Assembly (NCBI GenBank): GCA_963756455.1
Contig: CAVWNC010000001.1
Coordinates: forward strand, 992,001-1,056,000
Length of the DNA stretch: 64,000 nt
Direction: 5' to 3'
Origin: DASQPA01 sp963756455
Lineage (GTDB): Bacteria; Acidobacteriota; Thermoanaerobaculia; Multivoradales; UBA5704
Shown: positions 1-8,794 of the stretch, one piece after another
How positions within the stretch are numbered: position 1 is the stretch's first letter
Layout of the letters: every line of letters starts with the position of its first letter
Made by a program: the position numbers and the translations under genes
Notes under the pieces: generated by a model
Databases searched by the model: none
Seen by the model: only the letters and a program-made list of their open reading frames with translations
What the model was told of the DNA's origin: nothing

Positions 1-1
1 G

Positions 2-115
2 GAAATCGCCGACCTCATGGAGGTCTCGATCGATACCGTCAAGGCGCACCTCTACCAGGCGCGGCAGCAGCTCAAGGGCAAGCTCTCCCGTTACTTTGCC
101 GATCCGGAGTTCTGA
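2..115 (+). CDS. RNA polymerase sigma factor, C-terminal end (partial)
   Basis: Only the last 37 codons are in the window. They read as sigma region 4: a helix-turn-helix with the typical run EIADLMEVSIDTVKAHL, followed by a basic helix (YQARQQLKGKLSRYF). This part of a sigma factor contacts the -35 element. The stop is followed two bases later by the likely GTG start of an anti-sigma factor, the usual arrangement for an ECF-type sigma/anti-sigma pair. The rest of the protein lies upstream of the window, so the exact sigma subgroup cannot be named. Confidence 0.8.
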   Translation, partial: EIADLMEVSIDTVKAHLYQARQQLKGKLSRYFADPEF

Positions 116-116
116 A

Positions 117-1025
117 GTGGAGACCCGCTTGGAGAGCCGCAACCCCCCTCTGGAGCCCGCGCTCCGCGCCGAGACCGCCCGCGCCGAGCGTGCTTTGAGC
201 GCGCATCCCAGCCCGGAGAAGCTCGCCGCCTACTACGAGCGCCGGCTGGCGGGCGGGGAGCGAGAGCGCCTGAAGGACCACCTGGCGCTCTGCACCGAGT
301 GCGCCCATCTCCTTCTCGACCTCTTCGGCTTCGCGGAGCTCGAGACTCCCGTCGAAGCTCAAGGGCCGACCGACGTCGACCGGGACTCCGCCTGGCGGTC
401 TCTCCGCGGCCGGCTCGGCGATGGCGCTGCCGGTGAGGTCGGCGACCGCGAGGTCCCCAAGGTCTCCACGCTCCCGGCGAGCCCGGTCTCCCTGGTCTCC
501 CTGGCCTCCCCGGCCTCCAATATCGTCCCGCTGGTCCAGCCGCCGCAGGTGTCACCCGCCGCGTCCCGCCCCCGCTCGTCCCCCTGGGCCTGGGCCCTCG
601 CCGCCTCCCTCCTGGCGGTCGCCGGTCTCGGCTTCTGGGTGTCCGAGCTGCGGCAGGAGAACGCGCGGCTCACGGAACCGGCGGTGAACGCGGTGATCGC
701 GGACCTCACCGCGAGCGGGGATGCGACCCGTGGCGGTGGGGAGCCCAAGGAGCCGGTGCTCCCGGCGGACCGGCCGCTCGCCCTCATCCTCAACGCACCC
801 GACGTCCCGGCTTCCAGCGCCGGGTACGACGCCCAGGTCCTGGCGGGTCCGGGAGGTCCGATCGTCTGGACCCTGCGGAACCTGCCGCGAGGCACGGACA
901 ACAACTTCACGCTCGGCCTGCCGCCCGGTTCTCTGCGGCCCGGCCAGTACCAGATCCGGCTCTACAGCGCGGACGACGCCCGCCGGCCGCTCGCCGACTT
1001 TCCCCTCCGGATCGGCGCGCCCTAA
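117..1025 (+). CDS. Putative zinc-binding anti-sigma factor, membrane anchored
   Basis: About 302 aa. The N-terminal part has H55-x3-C59-x2-C62, the zinc-binding pattern of ZAS-type anti-sigma domains, within a helical region that would bind the sigma factor. A single hydrophobic segment lies near residues 157-176 (WAWALAASLLAVAGLGFWV), followed by a short helix and a C-terminal domain of about 100 aa that would be extracytoplasmic. A Pro/Ser/Val-rich low-complexity linker precedes the membrane segment. I chose GTG 117, right after the sigma stop; a TTG at 96 is also in frame but would overlap the sigma gene. The pair probably controls the downstream protease genes. That is inference from order and spacing. 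Confidence 0.7.
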   Translation: METRLESRNPPLEPALRAETARAERALSAHPSPEKLAAYYERRLAGGERERLKDHLALCTECAHLLLDLFGFAELETPVEAQGPTDVDRDSAWRSLRGRLGDGAAGEVGDREVPKVSTLPASPVSLVSLASPASNIVPLVQPPQVSPAASRPRSSPWAWALAASLLAVAGLGFWVSELRQENARLTEPAVNAVIADLTASGDATRGGGEPKEPVLPADRPLALILNAPDVPASSAGYDAQVLAGPGGPIVWTLRNLPRGTDNNFTLGLPPGSLRPGQYQIRLYSADDARRPLADFPLRIGAP

Positions 1026-1030
1026 AGATC

Positions 1031-4000
1031 TTGAAGACCCCTGGGACTCGACGGCCGTCGTTTCGCCTCTGGGGCACGCTCGGCCTGCTGTTGGCGGCGG
1101 CGGGTGGGCTCGGTGCTGCGCTCCCTCGAAATCCGAAAATCGCGCTCTGTCTCGTGGCGCCGGTCCTCGCCCCGGGAACGTCTCCTGACTTCTCCCTTGC
1201 ACCCGGCCAGGTCCACGCCTTTCACGTCTGGCGGGAACGGGGGCAGGTTCTGGACGTGTCGGTCGATCAGCGGCGGATCGACGTGGTGGTCGAGCTGTGG
1301 TCGCCGGGCGAGAAAGCGCCGGTGGTCGCCGACGACCGGGTGGAAGGCAAAGAGGGCGCCGAGTCGATCTACGCGGTGGCATCGGAGCGCGGGAATTACT
1401 GCCTGACGGTGCAACCGAGAGAGGGTGAGGAGGATGCGGCGTCCTACCGCGTGGCTCTCGCCGCACCCCGAGAAGCGACAAGTCTGGATCGCCTGAGGGC
1501 TACGGGCCAGCAGGCTTATCTGCGGGGCGAAAAACTGCGAGCCTCCTATCAGTACCGGGATGCGATCGCTCCCTATCAGGAGGCGGCTCGCGATTTTCGC
1601 AAGCTGGGTGATTTGCCTCGCCTGGGCGCTTCGTTCTTCGCACGGGCTCGTGCCTACCAAAGTCTGGGCGAGGTTCAAAAGGAGTGCGAATCCCTCCGCT
1701 CGGCGGCCTCCGCCTGGTCGGGAACACAACGGGAAGCGGCGGCCCTCAACCTTCTCGGGCTCACCGAGTTCGATCAAGGCTTTCGCGAGCGAGGCCTTGC
1801 CTTCGTTCTCCAAGCACAGGACATCGCCCATCGGCTCGGCAACGATCACCTGAGGGCGGGCATCGACAATAACCTTGCGCTCGTCTATGAGATGCGGGGA
1901 GATGTCACGGCGGCACTCAGCACCTTCGAGCTGGCGCTCCGCGCATGGCGTGCCGAGAAAGATTTTCGTCAAGAGTCTCTCTCACTCATCAACTTGGCCG
2001 AATTCCTCTTGAGTGTCGGACAGGCGGAACGCGCACTGGAGGCTTCCGAGGAGGCGGTCACGCTCTCCCGCAAAAACCACGACCTTGGGAACGAGGGCTC
2101 GGCTCTCCTCGCGGAAGGCCGTTCCCTCGCGACGTTGGGTCGGAGCGCGGAGGCTTTGGTCGCTCTGTATTCCGCTCTGAGGCTCAGCCGGCAGACGGGA
2201 GACCTTAAAGATCAGGTTTTCGAGCTGCTCGCGATCGGCTTCGAACAGTTGCGCGCCCGGAGTCTCGGCCAGGCTCATCAAACCTTCATCGCGGCTCTCG
2301 CGGTGGCGCAGGATCACCAGAACGACCAACTCCTGGCGGGAGCGCTCGCCGGCCTCGGCGAAGTCGCCGGGCTCACCGGGCAGGAGGCGAGCGGGCTTCA
2401 AGATCTGGCTCAGGCGAAAGCCCTCTATGAGAAGCTTTTCGACCGTGAATCGGTGGCGGCGACGCTCGATGCGCGCGCCCGGATTTTCGCTCGGACCGGG
2501 CATCCGCGCGAGGCTCTGGCGGAAGCCGAGGAGGCCCTCCCTCTCCTCGAAGCGCTGCGTTTGAGGCCTGGAAGTACGGATCTTCGCGCCTCCTTCCTCG
2601 CTTCCCACCACGGCACGTTCGAGCTCGACATCGAGCTGAGGATGCAGCTTCGTGATGCCGCCGGGGCCTTCGCCGTGAGCGAAAGGGCCCGGGCGCGGGC
2701 GATCCTTGATGAGCTGACCGAAGCCCGCGTGGAGATCCGAAATGGCGCGGACGCCGCGCTGCTCCAAAAGCAGGCGGAGCTCGAAAACCGTCTCGTTCGA
2801 CTGGAGGCGCGCCCAGCCAAGGAAGCCAACCTGGGGCAAGGGGCCAGCTCCCTGGCCGCCGAGATCGAGGGCGTGAGCACGGATCTCCAGGTGATCGAGG
2901 CCAACATCCGTACCGGCAGCCCAAAGTACACTTCTCTCGTCCAGCCCGCCCCCCTGACCGTGGAAGCGGCCCAGCGACTGCTGGATGAGAGCACCGCTCT
3001 CCTCGTCTATTCGCTCGGCGAAGAGCACAGCTATCTCTGGCTGATCCGGTCCGGATCGCTCACCTTCCGTCAGTTGCCGCCCCGGAAGACGATCGAAGGG
3101 CTCGCCAGCGCGGCCTACCAGCTGCTCGCCCATCCCCCGCAGCGTCGCGGGCAGACCGCCCTTGAACGCGTTCTCAAAGAGCTGGGTGCCACCGTGCTCG
3201 GGCCTATCGCCTCGGAGTTGGGCCAGGACCGGCTGTTGATCGTTGCCGATGGAGCTCTGCAGACGATTCCATTCGGCGTCCTCCCCGTTTCCGCGCCGGG
3301 TGGTGGGGGAGAGCGCCGGCTCCTCGTCGATCACGAGATCGTGAACCTTCCCTCCGCTTCGGTTCTCGCCCTCCTGCGCGAGGAAACCCAATACAGGCCG
3401 CACCCAGGCAAGCAGGTCGCGGTGATCGGCGATCCGGTCTTCGGCAGCGACGACCTCCGACTGCCGGCAGCGGTACGGCGGGCGACGGGAGCCTCTCCGG
3501 TTTCTCCTCTGGAAGATCTCGCGCGGTCTGCCCGCGATCTGGGGATCCATGGCTTCGACCGGCTTCCTTCCTCTGGTGCGGAGGCGGACGCGATCCTGCG
3601 GCTGGTCTCTCCCGGCCAGGGTCTCAAGGCCCTGGGCTTCGATGCCACTCGGAAGCTCGCGACGGGCGGGGAGCTCAGGCACTATCAGGTGGTTCATTTC
3701 GCCACCCACGCGGTCGTCGACCTCGTGCATCCCGAGCTTTCCGGTATCGTCCTGTCGCTCCTCGACTCGCAGGGAAAGCCGCAGGACGGCTTTCTCCGCG
3801 CCTACGAGATTTACAACCTGAGCCTTCCGGTCGATCTCGTCGTGCTCTCCGCCTGCCAGACCGCGGTGGGGCCGAAGGTCCGCGGCGAGGGCTTGAGCGC
3901 TCTCACCCGCGGCTTCATGTATGCCGGTGCGCCGCGCGTTCTCGTCAGCCTCTGGAGTGTCAGCGACAGGGGCACCGCCCGGCTGATGGAACGTTTCTAT

Positions 4001-4132
4001 TGGAATTTCCTCCGCCAGAAGATGCGGCCCGCCGCGGCGCTCCGTGCCGCCCAGCTCGAAATGCTTCAGGATTCCGGTTGGAAAGCTCCTTACTTCTGGG
4101 CCGCTTTCGTCCTCCAGGGTGAGTGGCGCTAA
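1031..4132 (+). CDS. Secreted TPR-CHAT domain protein
   Basis: 1033 aa. The TTG start is 5 nt after the anti-sigma stop. It is supported by a signal peptide that begins at once (basic MKTPGTRRPSFR, then a Leu/Ala/Gly-rich core). Residues about 50-140 look like a PPC-type beta domain. A long helical TPR region follows (about 145-500), then a helical linker. The C-terminal third is a CHAT domain, a caspase-fold protease of clan CD. The probable catalytic pair is His893 in HFATHA and Cys942 in LSACQT, followed by the typical GEGLSALTRGFMYAGAPRV block. TPR-CHAT proteins are usually regulated proteases or scaffolds. The exported location and substrate are inferred. Confidence 0.85.
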   Translation: MKTPGTRRPSFRLWGTLGLLLAAAGGLGAALPRNPKIALCLVAPVLAPGTSPDFSLAPGQVHAFHVWRERGQVLDVSVDQRRIDVVVELWSPGEKAPVVADDRVEGKEGAESIYAVASERGNYCLTVQPREGEEDAASYRVALAAPREATSLDRLRATGQQAYLRGEKLRASYQYRDAIAPYQEAARDFRKLGDLPRLGASFFARARAYQSLGEVQKECESLRSAASAWSGTQREAAALNLLGLTEFDQGFRERGLAFVLQAQDIAHRLGNDHLRAGIDNNLALVYEMRGDVTAALSTFELALRAWRAEKDFRQESLSLINLAEFLLSVGQAERALEASEEAVTLSRKNHDLGNEGSALLAEGRSLATLGRSAEALVALYSALRLSRQTGDLKDQVFELLAIGFEQLRARSLGQAHQTFIAALAVAQDHQNDQLLAGALAGLGEVAGLTGQEASGLQDLAQAKALYEKLFDRESVAATLDARARIFARTGHPREALAEAEEALPLLEALRLRPGSTDLRASFLASHHGTFELDIELRMQLRDAAGAFAVSERARARAILDELTEARVEIRNGADAALLQKQAELENRLVRLEARPAKEANLGQGASSLAAEIEGVSTDLQVIEANIRTGSPKYTSLVQPAPLTVEAAQRLLDESTALLVYSLGEEHSYLWLIRSGSLTFRQLPPRKTIEGLASAAYQLLAHPPQRRGQTALERVLKELGATVLGPIASELGQDRLLIVADGALQTIPFGVLPVSAPGGGGERRLLVDHEIVNLPSASVLALLREETQYRPHPGKQVAVIGDPVFGSDDLRLPAAVRRATGASPVSPLEDLARSARDLGIHGFDRLPSSGAEADAILRLVSPGQGLKALGFDATRKLATGGELRHYQVVHFATHAVVDLVHPELSGIVLSLLDSQGKPQDGFLRAYEIYNLSLPVDLVVLSACQTAVGPKVRGEGLSALTRGFMYAGAPRVLVSLWSVSDRGTARLMERFYWNFLRQKMRPAAALRAAQLEMLQDSGWKAPYFWAAFVLQGEWR

Positions 4133-4231
4133 GCCGCGCTCCCCATCTTCGCTCCAGGCCCCAACAAATCGATTTTCCTAGTGTCTATAGCGGTTGTGAG
4201 AGGGGTTTTCAAACCGGAAAGGAGAGACACC

Positions 4232-4546
4232 ATGAGTGAGACGCGAGGAAGCGACACCGGCACCGACAAGGATAAGCAGGGTCGGGGGGCGGACCCCGGG
4301 ACGGGCACGGTCAAGACGGGCCGCGGTGCGGACCCCGGGACCGATACGGTCAAGCAGGGCCGCGGTGCCGATACCGGGACCGACATGGGCAAGGTGGGCC
4401 GCGGTGCCGATACCGGCAGCGGTTCGGGCAAGCAGGGCATGGCCATCGTCGACGAGGAAGATGGCGTTACGGTCAAGCAGGGCCGCGGGGCCGACGTCGG
4501 CAGCGGCTGCGGCAAGACCGGCATGGCCGTCGTCGACGAGGGCTAG
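4232..4546 (+). CDS. Small Gly/Asp-rich tandem-repeat protein, function unknown
   Basis: 104 aa. ATG 4232 is preceded by a good ribosome binding site (GGAGAG, 4221-4226). After about 12 residues the protein is built of near-identical units of about 13-15 aa around K-x-GRGAD-(P/T)-GT. These alternate late in the protein with a second unit type, GMA(I/V)VDE, which also forms the C-terminus. There is no signal peptide, membrane segment or recognisable fold, and composition is dominated by Gly, Asp, Thr and Lys. It lies between a CHAT gene and a C25 peptidase gene. Every GRGAD unit offers Lys, Arg and Asp, the residues after which clan CD proteases cut. A role as substrate, propeptide or inhibitor is therefore worth testing, but this is inference. 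I do not recognise the family. Confidence 0.7.
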   Translation: MSETRGSDTGTDKDKQGRGADPGTGTVKTGRGADPGTDTVKQGRGADTGTDMGKVGRGADTGSGSGKQGMAIVDEEDGVTVKQGRGADVGSGCGKTGMAVVDEG

Positions 4547-4646
4547 AACCTCGTATTGCGTGACGTGGCGGGCGGCGCGGCTGCCGTCCGCCTCCCATCT
4601 TTCTCGAATCGATGTTTCGATCCAATCATCCTGGCGGAGGTTTTCC

Positions 4647-6086
4647 ATGGCCGGACCGACCTTCTATTGCAATGGTGTCGACGCCGAGACCGGCGGCTAC
4701 TCCCTTCCTCCGGTGAGCGCCGCGGATCTCGCGATCCTCGCCCGCCGCGGCTCGCGTGGCAGCACCGACGTTGCCGATGCCGGCGCCTGGCTCGCGGCCC
4801 GGCGTTCCGGGCGGCGCGGGCTCGCCGAGGGCGATCCCAAGGATCTCGCGCAGTCGGGGTGGGGTGTCCTCTTCGCCGCCTCGGATCCCCAGGCCCCGGC
4901 GATCCGCGAGGCGCTCCAGGAGCTTCTCGACCATCGCCGCGCCCAGGCGAGCGCAGAGGATCCCCGGTACTATCAGGAGTACCTGGGCGCCCCCGGATAC
5001 CGGTCGTCGGAAACCAAGGGACAGTTCCTCGCCCGGCACGGCGTCGGGCCCGGACCCGCCGAGCCGGCGCGGATGCCCTACTACCTGCTGATCGTCGGCG
5101 ATCCCGCGGCGGTCCCCTACGAATTCCAGTACCAGTTGGACGTGCCCTATGCGGTGGGCCGGCTCTCTTTCGACACTCTCGACGACTACGCGACCTATGC
5201 GCGAAACGTCGTCCGGGCGGAGACGGCGGCGGCGTCCTCGGCGCTCGCCACGCCGCTCCGGGTCGCCCTCTTCGGACCGCGCCACCCGGGGGACCCCGGT
5301 ACGATCCTCACCTCCACCGAGCTCGTCGCGCCCCTCGCGGAGTCGCTCGGGAGCCTCGCCGGTTGCGAGATCCGGACGGCGCTCGCCGACGATGCCACCA
5401 AGACCCGGCTGGGGAGCTTCCTCGGCGGCCCGGAGGCCGCGGACCTCCTGTTCACCGCCGGGCACGGCATCGTCCTGCCCAACGGCAGCCCCCGGCAGCC
5501 GCTCCGCCAGGGGGCTCTCCTCTGCCAGGGCTGGCCGGGCGCCAAGGCCTGGCACGAGCCGCTCAACCGGGACCACTATTTCGCCGCCGAGGATCTGGAC
5601 CCCGCCTGCCGGCTGGATGGACTGATCGCTTTCCATTTCGCCTGCTACAGCGGCGGCTCGCCGGCCTGGGACGATTTCGCGCCCACCGTCCACGAGCGGG
5701 TGCCGGTCTCCCCCTATCCCTTCGTCGCCCGCCTGCCGCAGCGGCTCCTCGCCGCCGGCGCGCTCGCCGTCGTCGGTCATATCGAGAAAGCCTGGGAGTG
5801 CTCGGTCGACTGGCCCGGCGTCGGCCCCCAGATCCAGGTCTTCGAACGGACGCTCAAGAAGCTCCTCTCGGGTTCTCCGATCGGAGCGGCCATGGAGTGC
5901 TTCGCCGAGCGCTATGCGGAGCTTTCGACCGAGCTCAGCGGCCTGCTCCAGGATCTCTGGCGCGGCGATCCGCAGGACGACGAAGCCCTCGCCAGCCTCT
6001 GGAAGGCGAGCAACGACGCCCGCAACTACGTGGTCCTGGGAGACCCGGCGGTCCGGCTGCGGTCCCCGAAGGAGGTGACGCGATGA
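4647..6086 (+). CDS. C25 (gingipain-type) cysteine peptidase homologue
   Basis: 479 aa, starting at ATG 4647 behind GGCGGAGG. The middle of the protein carries the caspase-like fold of peptidase family C25: a LLIVGDP strand motif (about residue 150), the probable catalytic His273 in TAGHG, and the probable catalytic Cys333 in FHFACYSGG. A C-terminal LGDPAVRL motif resembles that of gingipains. Unlike secreted gingipains there is no signal peptide, so it is probably cytoplasmic. The stop overlaps the start of the next gene by 4 nt (ATGA), so C25 and C14 proteins are likely made together. The substrate is unknown; C25 enzymes typically cut after Arg or Lys. Confidence 0.75.
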   Translation: MAGPTFYCNGVDAETGGYSLPPVSAADLAILARRGSRGSTDVADAGAWLAARRSGRRGLAEGDPKDLAQSGWGVLFAASDPQAPAIREALQELLDHRRAQASAEDPRYYQEYLGAPGYRSSETKGQFLARHGVGPGPAEPARMPYYLLIVGDPAAVPYEFQYQLDVPYAVGRLSFDTLDDYATYARNVVRAETAAASSALATPLRVALFGPRHPGDPGTILTSTELVAPLAESLGSLAGCEIRTALADDATKTRLGSFLGGPEAADLLFTAGHGIVLPNGSPRQPLRQGALLCQGWPGAKAWHEPLNRDHYFAAEDLDPACRLDGLIAFHFACYSGGSPAWDDFAPTVHERVPVSPYPFVARLPQRLLAAGALAVVGHIEKAWECSVDWPGVGPQIQVFERTLKKLLSGSPIGAAMECFAERYAELSTELSGLLQDLWRGDPQDDEALASLWKASNDARNYVVLGDPAVRLRSPKEVTR

Positions 6087-8206
6087 GCGAGCTGCATGCG
6101 CTGTTGATTGGTCTCGACGTCTATTTGGACAACTGGATCGAGGGGGTCGGCCGGTTCCCGCACCTCAAAGGCAGCGTGCGGGACGTGACGCGCGTCGAGG
6201 AATTCCTCCGCTGCACGCTGCGCGTTCCACCGGAGCGGATCCAGAAGCTGACCTCTACGGAGAACGGGACGAACAAGCCTGCCGAGCCCCAAGACCGGTG
6301 GCCTACCTATGAGAATATGGTCGCAGCCTTCAGGCAGATCACTGCCGCTGCCAGCCCGGGAGATCAGGTTTATATCCACTATTCCGGCCACGGCGCGCGG
6401 GCGAACACAATCTTCCCAAAAAAAAAGGGGAAAACAGGTCTGGATGAGGCTCTGGTCCCAATCGACATCGGTCTCACGAACGCACGATACCTCCGTGACG
6501 TCGAGCTCGCCGCACTCCTCAAAAAAATGGTCACCAAAGGGCTCCTCGTAACTCTGGTCCTCGATAGTTGTCATGCGGGGAGCGCCACTCGCGGCTCGGA
6601 GGAGGACCATTGGGAACAGATTTGGGTCAACGGTAAATGTGCGCTATCGCGGGGTACCCGTTTGGTCGACGAGACGCCTCGGCGGACCGATAGCCTGGTG
6701 GGTTCGACCGAGGAACTGCTGGCGTCCTGGCCGGATCATCCGATCACCACGCGGGACGTCGAGGCCGTTCAGGGTTGGCTTCCCCAACCCACAGGCTATG
6801 TCCTGATCGCCGCCTGCACCCCGGAGCAGGCGGCCTATGAATTTGCCTTCGGAAAAGCGGATGAGGGAAATAGCGGAGTGCTCACCCACTGGCTCCTCGA
6901 TGGTCTGAGCCAACTCCAGCCAGGACAGACATACCAAGCCCTCTACGATCGGATCAACGCCAAAGTTAAAAGCCAATTCAGGCAGCAGACGCCGGTGCTC
7001 GCCGGCGAAAAGAGCCGCATAGTGTTCGGCGCAGATCGTCCTGCCCAACCGAGCTCCGTCCTCGTCCTTTCCGTCGAGCCGGCCGGCCGGCACGTGCGGC
7101 TCAATACCGGCCAGGCCCAGGGTGTGGGCCTGGGCGCACGATTCGCCCTCTATCGACCGGAGGCCGACCTCACGAGAGAGGAAGAGCGGCTCGGAGTCGT
7201 TCAGGTCTCCCAATATAGCGCGACGGAGTGCCTGGCCGACCTCCTCGGGGACGATCCGTTCAGGCAGGGTCTGGGAGCTGGGTGCTGCGCCGTCTTAATC
7301 GACGGCGGGCCCGCTCAGGATCAAAAGAGCGCTATCCGATTCGTGTATCGGAGCTCGCTCCCGGCTTCTTTAGAAGCACAGGTCTTCGGTCCGATGGCCG
7401 CACTCCTTGAGACCCGGAAGGATCTCTTCCGTGTCGTTAGCGATGATGGGCCCGCGCACTTCTTGGTGGCCCTCAATGAGGGGCATGAAATCGAAATTCA
7501 GGATGCGCTGGGAGTGCCGGTACCCAATCTCGGTAGTCCTCTTCTCGCCGAAAGTCCTGCGGCAGCCTCCGCAGTCGTCGCGCGCCTCGCCCATCTCGCC
7601 CGGTATCGCTTCGTGCGGAACCTCTCCAATGCGGATAGCAAAAAGCCCAGCATCGAAGTCGAGCTTCTGGGAATCCAGGACGGCTACGACAAGTCGAAAC
7701 GGCCTGACCCCCAGCCCGGAACGGGTGGACTCAACCTCGAGATGGCCGTCGGGCAGTGGACCTTTCTGCGGATGGTCAACCGCAGCCCTCAGATATTGAA
7801 CGTCGCGGTGCTAGACCTCCAGCCCGACTGGGGAATCACACAGATCTTTCCGGGCGCGAAGGACGAAAATCTCCGTCCTCTCGACCCCGACGAAGTTTTT
7901 GACCTGCCGCTCCGGGGGCAGCTCCCTCTCGGGATTACCCAGGGGACCGACGTGCTCAAGGTATTCGCGACCCTCGGAGCCACTGACTTCCGTTGGTTGG
8001 AGCTCCCAGCGCTGTTCCAGGAGCAGGCCCCTACTGGAGCCCAGCGGGGCATGGAGACGGAGGAGACCGTGCGAGCCGGAGATGGCGACGCGTTCACCCC
8101 TCCCAGCGAGGAATGGACGACGGCCCAGGTGGAGGTGCGGATCAAGCGTGCCCCGAGCTCGACCGGACGCGTTCTCCGGGACGGATCTCCCGCCGGGAGA
8201 TTCTGA
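6083..8206 (+). CDS. Caspase-family (C14) peptidase with C-terminal DUF4384-like region
   Basis: 707 aa, with its start overlapping the C25 stop (ATGA). Residues 1 to about 270 form a caspase/metacaspase p20-like domain starting LHALLIGLDVY. The probable catalytic His103 is in IHYSGHGA and Cys163 in LVLDSCHAG. The second half has two beta-rich segments. The last one (WTFLRMVNRSP, then LDLQPDWGITQIFPG) resembles the DUF4384 region found fused to bacterial caspases. There is no signal peptide. Metacaspase-like enzymes cut after Arg/Lys and true caspases after Asp; specificity cannot be read from the sequence here. Confidence 0.85.
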   Translation: MSELHALLIGLDVYLDNWIEGVGRFPHLKGSVRDVTRVEEFLRCTLRVPPERIQKLTSTENGTNKPAEPQDRWPTYENMVAAFRQITAAASPGDQVYIHYSGHGARANTIFPKKKGKTGLDEALVPIDIGLTNARYLRDVELAALLKKMVTKGLLVTLVLDSCHAGSATRGSEEDHWEQIWVNGKCALSRGTRLVDETPRRTDSLVGSTEELLASWPDHPITTRDVEAVQGWLPQPTGYVLIAACTPEQAAYEFAFGKADEGNSGVLTHWLLDGLSQLQPGQTYQALYDRINAKVKSQFRQQTPVLAGEKSRIVFGADRPAQPSSVLVLSVEPAGRHVRLNTGQAQGVGLGARFALYRPEADLTREEERLGVVQVSQYSATECLADLLGDDPFRQGLGAGCCAVLIDGGPAQDQKSAIRFVYRSSLPASLEAQVFGPMAALLETRKDLFRVVSDDGPAHFLVALNEGHEIEIQDALGVPVPNLGSPLLAESPAAASAVVARLAHLARYRFVRNLSNADSKKPSIEVELLGIQDGYDKSKRPDPQPGTGGLNLEMAVGQWTFLRMVNRSPQILNVAVLDLQPDWGITQIFPGAKDENLRPLDPDEVFDLPLRGQLPLGITQGTDVLKVFATLGATDFRWLELPALFQEQAPTGAQRGMETEETVRAGDGDAFTPPSEEWTTAQVEVRIKRAPSSTGRVLRDGSPAGRF

Positions 8207-8297
8207 CGCCCGTCCGTCTAAACATTCGAGCCGTAGAGGAGTCTAGGGTAGAGATCGGCCTCAAGATCGTCCCGATCACCTACAAGGAGGAAGGCAG

Positions 8298-8480
8298 ATG
8301 GAGCCAGGCGAGCGCGTGTACCGGCAGGCAATGGTGGCGGAGTTGGTTTTTCCGGATCTCGATCTCCTGCGGGCCCTGGCCGAGGAGCCCGCGCCGTGGC
8401 GGTCCCGGGTCCTGGCCTTCCGCAGCCCGGAGATCGTGGTGGTGGAGGAGCCAGCTCTCTTGAGCGACGAGGCGCGATGA
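8298..8480 (+). CDS. Small protein of unknown function (60 aa)
   Basis: 60 aa. The start is well supported by AGGAGG 9 nt before ATG 8298, and the stop overlaps the next start (ATGA). The protein is acidic and Leu/Val/Glu-rich, with no Cys, membrane segment or recognised motif. It follows the caspase gene after a 91-nt gap and is translationally coupled to the next small gene and on to the CHAT fusion. That arrangement suggests a partner or regulator of the downstream protease. I do not recognise a family. Confidence 0.6.
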   Translation: MEPGERVYRQAMVAELVFPDLDLLRALAEEPAPWRSRVLAFRSPEIVVVEEPALLSDEAR

Positions 8481-8794
8481 ACGGCGTTACCGGGGGCGTC
8501 GAGCGGGAACGCTCCCGGCTCGACCTCGCGCGCCAGCACAGCGAAGACGCCGCCCGGGCTTACCGCCGGGCGCGGCTCGCCGCGGGCCGCGGTGGGTCGG
8601 CCCCTCTCCGCGCCTCCCGTGCCGATCTCGTCCGGAAGCGCGCGGCGCTCGCCGCCGAAGTCGAGCGCGTGGGGAGGCTCGCCTGTACCAGCTTAGAGGC
8701 CGCGGCGGCGCTCGCGGTCGCCTTCCGCGCCGCTCATGAGGCGCTCGCGAAGACCGATCTTCTGACGCCTCGCGGCAAGGTCCGGCGGCGGTGA
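8477..8794 (+). CDS. Small helical Ala/Arg-rich protein of unknown function
   Basis: 105 aa. Its start overlaps the previous stop (ATGA) and its stop overlaps the next start (GTGA). The sequence is dominated by Ala, Arg, Glu and Leu and should form long helices, possibly a coiled coil, with a very basic C-terminus (GKVRRR). There is no signal peptide or recognised domain. The coupling on both sides places it between the 60-aa protein and the CHAT-FGE-like fusion, so all three are probably produced in fixed ratio. It could be an adaptor; no function can be named. Confidence 0.6.
   Translation: MNGVTGGVERERSRLDLARQHSEDAARAYRRARLAAGRGGSAPLRASRADLVRKRAALAAEVERVGRLACTSLEAAAALAVAFRAAHEALAKTDLLTPRGKVRRR

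Noticed and set aside
4236..4646. An N-terminal extension of about 137 residues on the C25 peptidase
   Set aside because: The upstream frame overlaps the repeat-protein gene, is Arg/Pro/Ala-rich, and ATG 4647 has a good ribosome binding site.
8298..8794. A gasdermin-like pore protein as the target of the operon's proteases
   Set aside because: The only unassigned proteins are 60 and 105 aa, too short for the gasdermin fold, and no membrane-active sequence is seen.
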